64,000 bases of DNA from Undaria pinnatifida (Eukaryota; Sar; Phaeophyceae; Laminariales; Alariaceae), in assembly GCA_012845835.1 (NCBI GenBank), contig JABAKD010000028.1:2382242-2446241 (forward strand), given 5' to 3'. Shown one piece after another: positions 44,201 through 56,300 of this stretch. Position 1 is the first letter of the stretch, and each line of letters opens with the position of its first letter. The position numbers and the translations under genes are program-made. The notes below the pieces were generated by a model. That model saw only the letters and a program-made list of their open reading frames with translations, did no database searches and was not told where the DNA came from.

Positions 44201-44348
44201 CGTTTCGATTCCCGAACTTACCTCGTCCAGCCGACCCAACTTGAGAGCCTTTTCAGCTTGATCCAGTGTCCTCAAGCACGGGGCCAACCTGTCCTCCTCC
44301 GACATACCCTCGGCCTCCAGCTCCGTCACCCACACTTTCCGCGGCTTG
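41258..44348 (-). other. C-terminal extension of unknown family
   Basis: About 310 residues after the UBC domain: KPRKVWVTELEAEGMSEEDR, LDQAEKALKLGRLDEARQ, LEEAEGIVAKARRYNG, LTEFKYFVPEHVDPVIE, RWKRCTPGSRLGIARLREAI, EEAREDLVALQDELKRLV. The first part looks like TPR-style helical hairpins (AEKALKLGRLDEA). I do not recognise the rest. A TGA at 41258-41260 closes the last exon, which is tentative; earlier ends near 42.6 kb are possible. Confidence 0.55.
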
Positions 44349-47300
44349 CTGGAATAATAAAAACGTGCGAGAGTGGTGAGAGGTTGGCGTGCGGCATGGG
44401 GTATTCCAACCCAACGGAACAACGTAAGCATGTTTGCGGTGTCCCTAGTGGACCCAACCCGTCCACCCACTTATTCACCCACCCATCCACCCACCCACCC
44501 ACCTACCTACCCGACACAGCCCAGCCCAGCCCCAGCCCAAGCCAAGCCAAGCCACGCCAAACCAAGCCAAGCCAAGTGTGCAAGTTCGTCGCCGAGCGAC
44601 GCAGCCGTACGAATCTTGCCACCAAACCGCGGCCGTTGGTGAAAAATCAACAAAAATCGCATTGGCGTGTTCAACGTGGCGCGGCCATATAACTAAGAAA
44701 CCGCCACGACGCAGCCAGACAAAACGCAATAGTCTCATGAGCCCAGACATTTTGAGCTCTAAACGGACGGGTGCATCGAACACCCCTGCCGGTGCAGTCG
44801 TACCGCGCATTGTAAGCACAAGCGCAACACAAGCAACTAGCAGTAACAAACGACACAACAAACGACAACAGGTCGAAGCAGTTTTCCCTCTCGCCTAGCG
44901 TGGGCTTTGACGTGCTCGATGATGGCCGCCTCGTATTCCCCATTGGAATCGTACATCTGCAGCGTCAGGGTTGAATCTAGGGGGTCGTCGTGATCTGGAT
45001 AGAGCAGCAGTCCGTACACGCAGCCCAGGATCGCCGACACAGACGTGTTGGGGGTCCACGATCGGTCAAGCAGGGAGTGACACACCTGTAACGCGAAGAA
45101 GGGGGTGAGGGCGACTGCAAACTTAGTGTCATGAATATTAATGTACCCGAACGCAGACGAACGGGTGTTGGCGTTTCACCGTTTGTGTAAATAAAAAAAG
45201 GTATTAATGGTACATAGTGCAAATGCTCGGTAGGGACAATTATAGGAATGTAGATGTTTCCATAGTAATGTTTAGCGTCGTAACGTTATTAATAAGTAGA
45301 GTACGTGGTACAAAGGCGCGGAGTTATTCGCGACGTTCCAATAGCGATGTTTTGTGCCGCGTGCGCGTGTGTGGCAACGGCAAAACGCAGCAGCACAAAC
45401 TAAGAATTCGTAGTGCAAAGCCGCGGCAGAAGTTCGTAAAGTTTCAATTTGAACATGTTTGCGGGGTGTGCTGCGGTGAGAAAATGCGGTATGCTTTCGG
45501 CGGGACCACCGAATAGACCCGAGGATGCAGCCCCTAGAATACACAACACCATCATGGTTATTACTTCGAGAGGTACACGAAAGAGCTCAGTGATACCATA
45601 GTGATAGATTCGAAATACCTTCCATCTTAGGTATATATTAATAGGTCTAGAAAAGAGCCCCTCACAATATCACACTGACAACCGAGTTGAATTACTTTCT
45701 ATCTTCAGGGAAACGAACCAGCTGGTGGTGGGCAAGGCAAAAAAGCGAGAAAATAGCTTCCCAGTCTCATCTTGGACATGCGCCTCTGACCCTTGCCCGG
45801 CAACACGCTGCGACCACACCATACCTTACAGTGAAGGTTGGAGTGGTACGTGATCCACCCTCTTCCTGTCGACGCACATTCCCCGCCCCTCTTACAGTAT
45901 GTTTCATCAAATACGATTTCAAACCAAGAAATAAGACAACTTGAAAGCTAAGCAAAACAGACAGCTCTCACCCTTCCGTGGGCGTTGATATTGCAGTGCC
46001 GGATGGGGGTGTTGAAGCGAATGTCGGGAGCAACGGAAGGGTAGCTGGGCGGGAAGTACACGCTGAGCATCCAGCAGCCACCCTTGTAGGGGGTAGACTC
46101 CGGGCCTGTGACGATGGCTTTCCAGAAGCACATGTCATTGTCGCTTGGGAACACCTCGAACGCCTGAAGTCACGTGCGGCAAGGGCGTGGGGAAGGGGCA
46201 GTAGATAATCAACACGTCGAATACGTCGGTTTACGCTTCGACGATAACACCTTTACAAGGTTAAGGATACCATGACCGACGGTGCATTCGTGTAGGCGTG
46301 GTGGTGGGGGAAAATGCTTGAACGTTTAGACAGAGCTTTCCGCCATCCATGATACCTCCGTCTTCTGCTTGGCTGGCAGCAGATGACCCAAGGGCAACCA
46401 CTACATGAGCTCTAACACCTACGAAGTATACCACTATTCTCAATCGCATTCGAGTACATCCTATTTGCTTTTGAAGCAATAAAATAACACGGTACAGTAC
46501 ATGTTACTTTCGAAAATTCCTCAATAACACTATTGAAACTTCTGGCACAAAAACACAACACAACGGAGAGCAGCACGAACGATGCATCCATTCACCACTT
46601 GCCATCGTTCCACTCGGCTCCAACCAGCAGGAGCAAAAAAAACTGCGATATTACCCTCTCACCGGGTGTGGGTTCTTGATCATGTTCATCATTTCCCGCT
46701 GAACGCGCCGCATGCGCTCGCGGTGCACCGCTCCACCGCCGACATTTCCACGCGCCTTCGAAGACGACGAATCACCACCGCCGCCACCGCCCGCACCGTC
46801 GATGCCGGTGCTCTCCGTCGGCGCAATGCCAGCGAGCGCCGCAAGCAGCGGTCTGCAAAAAGTCCAACACGCAGGAAGGGCATTGCGGTTTTCTCAGCAT
46901 GAACACACTGGTATGTAGAAAGAGACGATGATATACATGCGACGCGAGCGGTGTTGCTCGCTGGATATTATTAGGGAATTACAATCTCGCACTTGCCCGA
47001 AATTAATAGTATAATTACGGTGCTCGAGAGCCTTTGGCGCTCGTGTGTTGTCCATGACAGCCGAAAAAGCTCACCTGCAAATGCTCTTGGCCTTGGGGTC
47101 CTCCCGGAGAGTGGCCGTTTGCTCGGTATCGTGTGCTGCGCTAAGACGCGCCTCCGCCAACAGCTGCATCTCAGTTGACACCTGCAGAGCGAAGGGTACC
47201 AGCGGTGAAATAACATATTCGAGGCCGAAATCTGAGAAAAATTACCCCCCCTCTCTACCGAGCACGACGACTCAAAATACTCCAAACTCACACCCAGCAT

Positions 47301-50300
47301 TCAGATATGAGCTTCGACAAAAACCAGCGATCTCACAGGTGTGTATGCGTGTGTGTATAGAAAACTTGAAGAACGCTGCATCGCGCTCCCCCACCTGACC
47401 GGCAAGTGTCAGGGAGGAACCATCGTGAAAGACAACAACTCTTCATAAATCGGATTGAGATAAAATCTGCACTTCATGATCATGATATACATCGATCGAA
47501 CAGCGAGGTCCCTGGTATAAAAATCATGTATATCTGTATAATATAAATATATTTGTCGGTAGGGATCGCTCTTGCGCGTGCGAGTTTACCCGATGAGGTC
47601 TCTACGATACGGCTCTTGTACAACATATCACACCGACTTAAGCAGAAGCTAGATTATCCAGATCGTGATCTGTCTCATGCGTGCAAGCCTTCCGAAAATG
47701 TTTCGGCGCAACACCTCATAACAGCAACTAAACAACATATAATCTGGATAGTCAAGATGATCCATAGATGGTCTACTGTAGATCGAGATCTGTCGGACGC
47801 GTACAAAGCTAAAGCAATATATATACCCACCTGCTTGGTCAAAACGTTATTACTCTGCCGTCCCCTCGGTGCATAACATCTCGTAACGGCAAAGACCGGA
47901 TCTGGACGATCTGGATCGTGATCCGTATGGTGTGAGCAGGTTTTACCGTAAGGGCCTTGAACAACATCCCACAACGGCAAAAATAGAAGTGCTTATTTAT
48001 CTTTTTGCTGAAAGTGCTTGGTTGGTGCATCCCTGGCCTCTCCGGACCTCCCACTTCGACACCGCCTCCTTTCATTACTTTCGGGACTGTCTGGCTTTTC
48101 TTCGATTTCTTCCTTCACCATTTTTCTGTGCTTGCACGAAATTTCATCATACTGGAGGTCCTAGCCGATCTCAGCTTGGCTCATCATCAGCTCAGCTCCG
48201 CCCAGCAGCGCTAGCTCAGCAGCGCAGCGCCGTGCAGTGCCGTGCCCTGCCGTGCGGTACTGTGCGATGTTGTGCGGTGTTGTGCCATGCTGTGACGTGC
48301 TGTGCCATGGTGTGCCATGGTGTGCCGTGCCAAGTGTTGTACTTACTTTTTCGTGCATGTATTGCTGTAGTATCATGCCATGTCCCAGCTGAGCTCAGCT
48401 TGGTCCATCAGCTCAGCTCAGCTCAGCTCAGCTCAGCAGCGCACCGCAGCGCTAGTTCAGCAGAGCGCAGCGTCGTGCGGTGCCGTGCGGTGCAATACTG
48501 TAAGGTTCTGTGCCGTGTTTTGCCGTGCTGCATGCTTTGCTGTACTTACTCTTTCGTACATGCCAGTATCATTCGAAGTATAATACCACGTACCGGTACT
48601 ATTAACACTACACCAGGTTTGTACGTAATACATTCATATTGAATCATAATGCACCCCCAGCTCAGCTCAGCTCAGCTATATATAGCTCAGCAGCGCAGCG
48701 CAGCGCCGTGCGGTGGCATGCGGTGCCGTGCCGTGCCCTGAGCTGCGGTGCTGTGTCGTGCTGCGCTGTGTTTCTTTCGAATATGCAGCAGTACCAGGTA
48801 TCATGCAGGTACCAGATACCGGTATGTACGTACGTGTTGTGTACTCGTCTTTTTACTTTCTTCAGTTGATTGTCCTCTCTCGGTCCCCATGTTCCCCCCC
48901 CCCGCAAATAACACACGTACCGCCGGTCAGAACGTGACATCGCCAACAAGCACAAGGCACGGGGCAGGGCAAATAGCTCCGCACAAGCAGCTCTTGGCAT
49001 TATCATTTCGCTACTCGCACCAAATCATGGGCCTCTTCTTTCTGCCCCCTTTACATGTTTTAGTTGCATTATTGCTTGTGCGAGCGTAGCGGGCGGAGTC
49101 AGCCGCCCCGGAGCGCAGTTCTTGCATAATATAGGATCTAGATGGTCGTGATCTAGATGATCTATATAGGATCTAGATGGTCTTGATCTAGATGATCCAT
49201 TATTACAATACACCAGGTATCTGCACCTAGATCGTGATCTGTTGGATGTGTGCAATTTTTTAGCAATACAATAGATCGTCTACATAATCTAGATCGTGAT
49301 CTGCCGGATGCGTGCAAAAGTTTTAGAAATAACGATAGATCGTCTATATCGTGATCTGTCCCATATGTGCAATATTTAGCAATGTATACCCACCTGCCAA
49401 GTAAGGGCGTTGGCGCTCGAACACCCCCTCAGAGCACATCCCACAACAGCAAATGTATCTGTAGGATTTAAATAATCTAGATCGTGATATGTTCCCACGT
49501 GTGCAAATTTAGCAATATATCCCCACCTGCTTGGTCAAGGCGTTGTTACTCTCCCGTCCCCTACGTGCACAAAATCTCACAAGGGCAAATCTAGGGGCTG
49601 TCTGATCTACATCGCAATCTGTCTCATGTGCGCAAATTTTAGTAACATATCCCCACCGGCTTCGTCAACGCGTTGTTATTCTTCCGTCCCTTCCCGCTCG
49701 ACACCCGCCGCGCTCGCTGCCTCGCGGTCAGCACTGTTTCAAGCTCGCTCAGTCTTAGCGCCGCGCGGAGGCTCGTCGGGTGGAAGGCGTACCCGCTCGT
49801 CGCCAGCGATAGACACTTGAGAGACTCGTTCCTTTCCGAACCCACGGTAACGCTGTCCACCAAAACACAAGCTTTCTGAAGCTGATTGCATACGCTGCTC
49901 CCCTCAAGCATTGTGGCGTAGGAGGGGCAGGGGGGGGGGGGGGGGGGGGGCGGCGAGAGGGAGGGAGGGGGGGTTAGGGGCGAGGGTGCGATATAATGCT
50001 ATACCAGTCCGGATACGTCGCATACCTTCACACATCGGACAGATCATGATCCAGATAATCTACATCCTATATCTATCGCTATGAAAAGCTGTCCGGGATC
50101 TGTGCAGTACAGATCCAACCCAGGAAACATGTGGTAGGGGGTTCAGATCATCCGGCCTTCACCCGGCAACATGAGCTACAGGTCATGCAGGCTGTTTAGA
50201 CTAGGGATCTGTCCGCGCCCTGAAACGCATAGATCATTAATATTAAACAGGGGCCTAAAATCCAATGTGTGGACATGTTCCTCGGAAAAACTCCAGCGTG

Positions 50301-53300
50301 TAAAGCAACTCTATCTGCCACCAAATCCGGACGACGTTCCTCTCCAAGGCATATCAGGGTCACACGAAGGTAACCACGGCCCGCTACAATTCGCCCCCCA
50401 TCCTCCATTTCGCCACGACTACCTTTAAACGCGGCATGTCCCACTCCTAAACCCCAAACTCAGCTATAAACTAAATACAAACTCGTTTGGGCTGGTCGTT
50501 GTTCCATGCCTGGTTACTGGCGCGGTGACTAACGTTTCTGCTTTGGTTTTCAAGAGTTTATTAATAGTGTTATATCCGTGCAGAGCTCACAGAAACGCCT
50601 GTGTTCACCATGTTATACTTGCGACACCCCCGGGATTTCAAGCCAACCGCATCCCGAAGGGGAACCTGGTAAACACAAACATTTTCAAGCCTCATAGATG
50701 CGCGCCGCGCCCAAGCCCCACTTCGGACCCCAACAAAAACACTTCCAAGTCTCACAGATGCGCGCTTGCGTCCGATTTGGTGTCCTTCCCGTCGCTCAGT
50801 ACCAGCACGCGCAAGATTGGCTCCTCCTCGCGGGTTCTCTCCCGGCTTCCACTTGCAGTGTTGACGTTTTGGCTGCCCTCATCACCGTTGCTACGCCCGC
50901 CGGAGGCGTTTTTGCGACGGTGCTCGGCGGCGCGGCGCTGCTTAGCCTTGGCTTTCCAGGTGGCCTTCCATTTCTTGATGAGGGTATAGGCCATTTGCAG
51001 GGCGTCCCAGAGGCGTGTATCGCCACTGTTGGACAGGACGTCTACCTGGAGATGGTGTAAAGGAAAATGAGAGCGAACGGGTGCAGATATACACGAGTTA
51101 GTTGTTGCAACACGGAGCATAGCTGCCGTGGCCCATGTGCGTTAGTTGTGACGACACCTAGGCTATGCATGTGACCTCCCGAAACATACAGAGTACATCA
51201 GTCGGGGCCGCCTGGGTGCCGTCTTCCATGCGCTATTTTTTGCGAAATCGAGGCTATACGTATGTCTCCCCTAAACATGTAGCACAGACAGCAGTAGTAC
51301 AGACATAAAATTAAAGACCTTCATCCGCCCCGGACAAGACGTGTACCTAACGCCGGTGGGATGAAACACGAAGGAGGACGGATGGGTGGCATCCTTTCTC
51401 CTCGTAAACTGTGCTGACATCAAGACCAAAGGCAAGGCAGTACGATTGGGGGATACTTGTCACTCACGCATTTTAAAGCCCTGGTAGAGGAATATATCCC
51501 AGCGGCTCATCCGCGAGTGGCTATCCTATGATTTTCAAATACCAGGGTATTAAGCTTTCGTGCTTTATTTCGCCTACCCAAATACAAAACATAAATGAAT
51601 GAATGAATGAATGAATTTACAAGTATTAGTATTATAGGTATCAATAAGTACACTGCAATATGTGGTATCATATGTTTTTGGTGGTTACGCTGCTCGGAAT
51701 GAAAATGGGAGAGATAAATAGTACCGCCCCTTACCATGGCGTTCAGTTCGATGCTGACGTCTTTCACACCTTAGTTTAGCTCATGTGACATCGATGCGAC
51801 TGTAAGCGTCTCGTCAAGAAAAATCTCATGGCAGGAAAACGTACAGCCCCATCGCAGCGCCCGTCCCCGGACACTCGCCTCGTCGCGGAAATCTTCCAGT
51901 AGTGGGGTGGGTTCGCACACCACGTCCACTTCCGACCCGAAGCTGATGAGACCAACTTCTACCGGGAGGTCGTACGCTTGAGTCCTAACAAAGCACCGCC
52001 ATCGACGTCACAGCATGGGAAGAGCTTGTTTCCTTATCGGCATATAGTAAGGGTCCTCTATTACGGCGGTCTTAGTAAGGGGGTATCCCATATAAGGCGG
52101 TCAAAATCGTCTGGCGCGACTGGGAAATTGCATGCATAACCTGGAACGAACAAGGAGGTTACCCCCAGTAAGGCGTTTATGTTGGTCTGGCACATGACCA
52201 CTTCAACGGGGGGGCACTACTGTACGTACATTGATTTAAACGACACCATCGACTAATCGAGACTCGTACGCTTGGGTCTTTCAAGCACCGCATTCGACGG
52301 CACAATATGGGAAGAGCTTACATTCAATCGGCTCACTATAAATAACAAAATAAGCAACGAGACCATCCATGTGTCACTCATCCATTGTATCGGTGTCTTC
52401 CTCTTAAATATCACAAAAACTATGGGGATCACTCGAATTTGGGCGGCATATCTAGTAAACACTAGAACAAACGACGCCCCCCGCGCGTTCGGCACGACGG
52501 GCTGCGTCGCGCGGGCGCTGTTTTGTGCATCGTACAAATACAATTTGCCAACGGAGACGATCGACTTACTTGTTATATACAGTAGTGGGTCCCTCTATGG
52601 TGCCGGTATGTGTCAGCCGGAAATACCGGCACTATATTGGCAACCGCCTCTACTTCGCATGATGCCACTGTAAATAATGTTTATTCCCATCTACACCAAG
52701 CGATTTCATCGGTATTACAGCGGGCAACCGGCACTAATCAACCGGCACTATCGAGGGACGTCTACCGCATTTAACTAATTCCTATGGCGAAGGGGTAAAA
52801 AGCGAAAAACTCAAGCTCACGATACGTCCACGTACAGATGCACCTATGTTGCTTTACCCACAAATTATATATACTTGTTAGCATAACATACGAAAAACAC
52901 ACCTGGAAGCACCTCTACCACCGTTTATTTGTACCGGATTTGCAATTCGGCCATAACTCCAGCGCCACATCTAATCGAAAAATGCACCACCCTGCGATGG
53001 AAAGCTCTCACTACAGTGTGGCAAAGCTGCAGCAGTTTCGGTGACCTGTAAGCACCGCGACAGTGTCGCTGAATTTTTTTGGTTCCAGGTGGCTGGATAT
53101 TGTTACCAAATACTTCTTGTATTGCGGTAGCGACGATCAGTGCCAGCACATTTGAGAAATTTCGAAAAAAAAGTTTTTTCTGTGTTCTAGCACCACCATA
53201 CTACAACGCAGCGTTTTTTGCCTACATTTGTTTCTTGGAGGCGCACGTCTCGAGCCGATTGCGGCGTCGGCGGAAAAAGTAAAAAATCCAACCTGGAATA

Positions 53301-56300
53301 CCTTCCGTGCCTGTATACACGAATGAGCACACGGTGAATCTTAGGCAATTCATAACCGTTTACCTCCGCGACAGTGATCGTGAAAATTGCCTAAACTGGC
53401 GGCGATTGCTGCAAGCACACGCAGCAACGGCGCAAATGATCCACTACGTGGCCTACGTGTGCACCCGACTTCTCCATTTCTAGCAAGACAAAGGCCAAAC
53501 CAACAACAGATCAGACTATGTCATGACTTGATGGGGTCCCTACGGGCGTGGTGTGTTAGTTGAAGGCTCCAGTGGTGTGTTATTTGAAGGTTTCAGTGGG
53601 GAGCACGGCGCCGAGGAAAGAGCAAAGAGCACTAAAGGACCCGCAGGGAATTTGTATGGGGCTATTTTTGCCAAAAAAAACGGTTTCTATAATATTTGAC
53701 GTCATGCCTGGTAGGTGTTACCGCATTTTTGGTTTTGTGGGCAAAGCAACACAGGTGGGTGTGTCGTGTATCAACGGAACAACAGCACGTTGCCGACACA
53801 ACGGTGCTGCCGCGGCAATTCGCTCCCCCCCCCTTTCAGTTTTATGCGTCGCACTCCCTACCTATTGATGTAGGCGTGGAATAGCTGCTTCACAGCGTCC
53901 AGTCTCGTGAGGGAAGGCCTCGAGCTCGTGCTAGACCTGCGACAAAAACGAAGCACATCATACACAGGCGGCGGGCTTTATTGCTCCCGCAGGGGAATCA
54001 ACCCCCGCCAACTTCTACTTTCGGACAGAAACACGCACATTTCAATTACAGTATCCGCACTAACAATTATGGCATTATTCTCACAATGTGGATAGCTCGT
54101 TTCCCTAAAATCTAACTTGTCACAGAAAAACAGTTTAAAAAAACGTACCATTGGAAGAAAACCACGCTAACAATAAAGCTACAATGTGGCACGACCATAA
54201 GCAGCATGCTCTTGACAAATTTGCTCACATTCTTAATATCTAGCCCGCGGTCACATATAAAACCAAACTATGAGTAGAGTGCTAAATGGCGCAAGAGCTC
54301 CTCGTACATGCTGTAGGCCGTGCGAACTCGAAAGGAACAAAAGAAAAACGACATACATGCCGCCACAAATAAACACAACACACCAGCCCAAGCCTCCCAA
54401 ATTGCAGCAGCTCGTCAACCGCGGGCGACTTGAGACGGCATGCAACGAAACACGTTCCACGAGTTCAACCAAACTCTCCCGCTTTTGTAGACGACGGGTT
54501 TGCGGAAATCGGCCACTTACAGCTCACGCATTCAAGGATACCGTGATATTTGCTACCAAACAAACATTTCACAGCGTACAGACTAAGTAAATGCAAGCCT
54601 GTACGCACCCCGCCATGGAAAGGCTGTTTTGCCTTGCAAGGCAAAAACGGCCTCGGTCGCTTTCGCTCCCTCGTCTTTGCCCCACTTTAACCTGGTTTGG
54701 GCTGGTTGGTGTTACTTACGCCTCGTTACTTGTGCAGGTGCAAGTTGAGTTGTTTTATTATTTAGTTTTCAAGATATCCCGTGTGTTATACCTGGTACAG
54801 CTCATATCATAGGAACGCCTGTGCCCCTTTTAACTTGCGACACCCCCCGGGATTCAAGCTGAACACATTTCGCAAGGGGATATCGTAACAGGCAAAAAAG
54901 GCATCCCGTTGGAATAAAAACAAGCAAAACATAACGATATCTACCGTGGGGCAATGGCATGACTCGCTTGTTTGGGCATGGTAATGATGCTCTCACATTC
55001 CCCTGAATTCTTTAGCCCGTGTTCACAAAAACGGCGAAGAAAAGCACCTCGATGGAAAAAAAATAGCTCACTTGAACGGATCGGCCCTGTATACATCCAG
55101 GGCGCAAACCGCATCCTGATTTTGCTCGCTCTCTCCTTCCGCCTCTGCCTGCTCGGGGACACTGGAAGAGGACTGGGGGGCAGGGGGGCACATGCCGTTT
55201 GACAGGCACATGCCCATCTCCACCCCATCGCCAGCCGGCTCAAGACCGTGCCATAGACTATGGATGGAGAGACGGAAAACATGTGTGAGAGGCGGGGGGG
55301 GGGGGGTATTTATTTGTTGCTTGCCTGGATTATTTTACCGTTAACCACGCACCGCCTTCTACACGGAGCACCGTTCGTACTCCTAATAGAGACACCTCCA
55401 ACATGTAGGCGCTCGGTACGTGTTTTTAATATGTCTGTATCCTTTTCTGCTTCGTATTTTGTGGCCACCACTCATTACTCAGCGTCAAAAAGAGGGGGGG
55501 GGCGGCGGGGGGGAACGCGTTAGCGATTTGTGGTAGACGAACCTTTTCGCACAACTTGGCGGCGTATAGCCGATAGTTGTGATCTCGTGCATTGTGAAAG
55601 GGTAATACGCCATAGAAAACTAAGAAAACTATTCACTAGTCGGCGACTGACAGTGGCATATCTCACGCGGTGGTGCTGGGACGCCTCACTACACTGCGGG
55701 TCCAGAAGCGGAGCTTAACCGAAAAGGTCGTTTCCCCTCGCCGAGCAAGCAGAAACACGTCTCTTTCGCCCGCTTCCTTGAGCTTAATAGTGTAGGATGC
55801 AAACTGCGGCACCTCCACGTCAAGCGCTAGCACCACGTCGCCCTCCGACAAGCCCAACAGCGTGTATTGCTGCAAAAAAACAACATAGATGCGCAATGGC
55901 GGAAGAGGGGAACAAAAAAAGTGCAATCTAGCTAGATGCGCAACAGCAGAGGAGGAAATAAACCAAAGCAATATAGTTGCGCAATGGCGAAGGAGCAAAT
56001 CAAGCGGATGCACCATTGGCCCACGCTTGTACAGACACGTAATACAATGACAGTGGTAGCCCTTTTTCGCTACCGGTACATCATCTCTTACTATAATAAC
56101 GGGCCTATGTCGTTGGAATAAATTTGTGTTTTACAATACGATCCGCTGTATACCTCAACCATGGGATTTTTCATCGGATTGCATTTTCATTGATGCTCAA
56201 AATTCTGGTCTTGGGGGTGAGGTCTGGAGCTCCTCGAGTGAAATTTTAGGCGCACCCACCCCTACCATAGCATGCGTCTGCAGTGCTATCACCTCAGGGG

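Larger units (their letters stand above)
49705..55238 (-). other. vWA-like domain
   Basis: Joined exons read RLDAVKQLFHAYINR, LPVEVGLISFGSEVDVV, PLLEDFRDEVDVL, SGDTRLWDALQMAY, a Lys/Arg-rich insert, ILRVLVLSDGKDTKS, LKCLSLATSGYAFHPTSL. These are the vWA strands and helices, with the MIDAS Thr (GDT) and Asp (LSDG) in place. The DxSxS part is not clear: as joined it reads QNSLSMAG from a 24-nt exon, without the Asp. vWA domains occur in plant RGLG/copine E3 ligases, so the link to ubiquitin has precedent. Confidence 0.75.
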
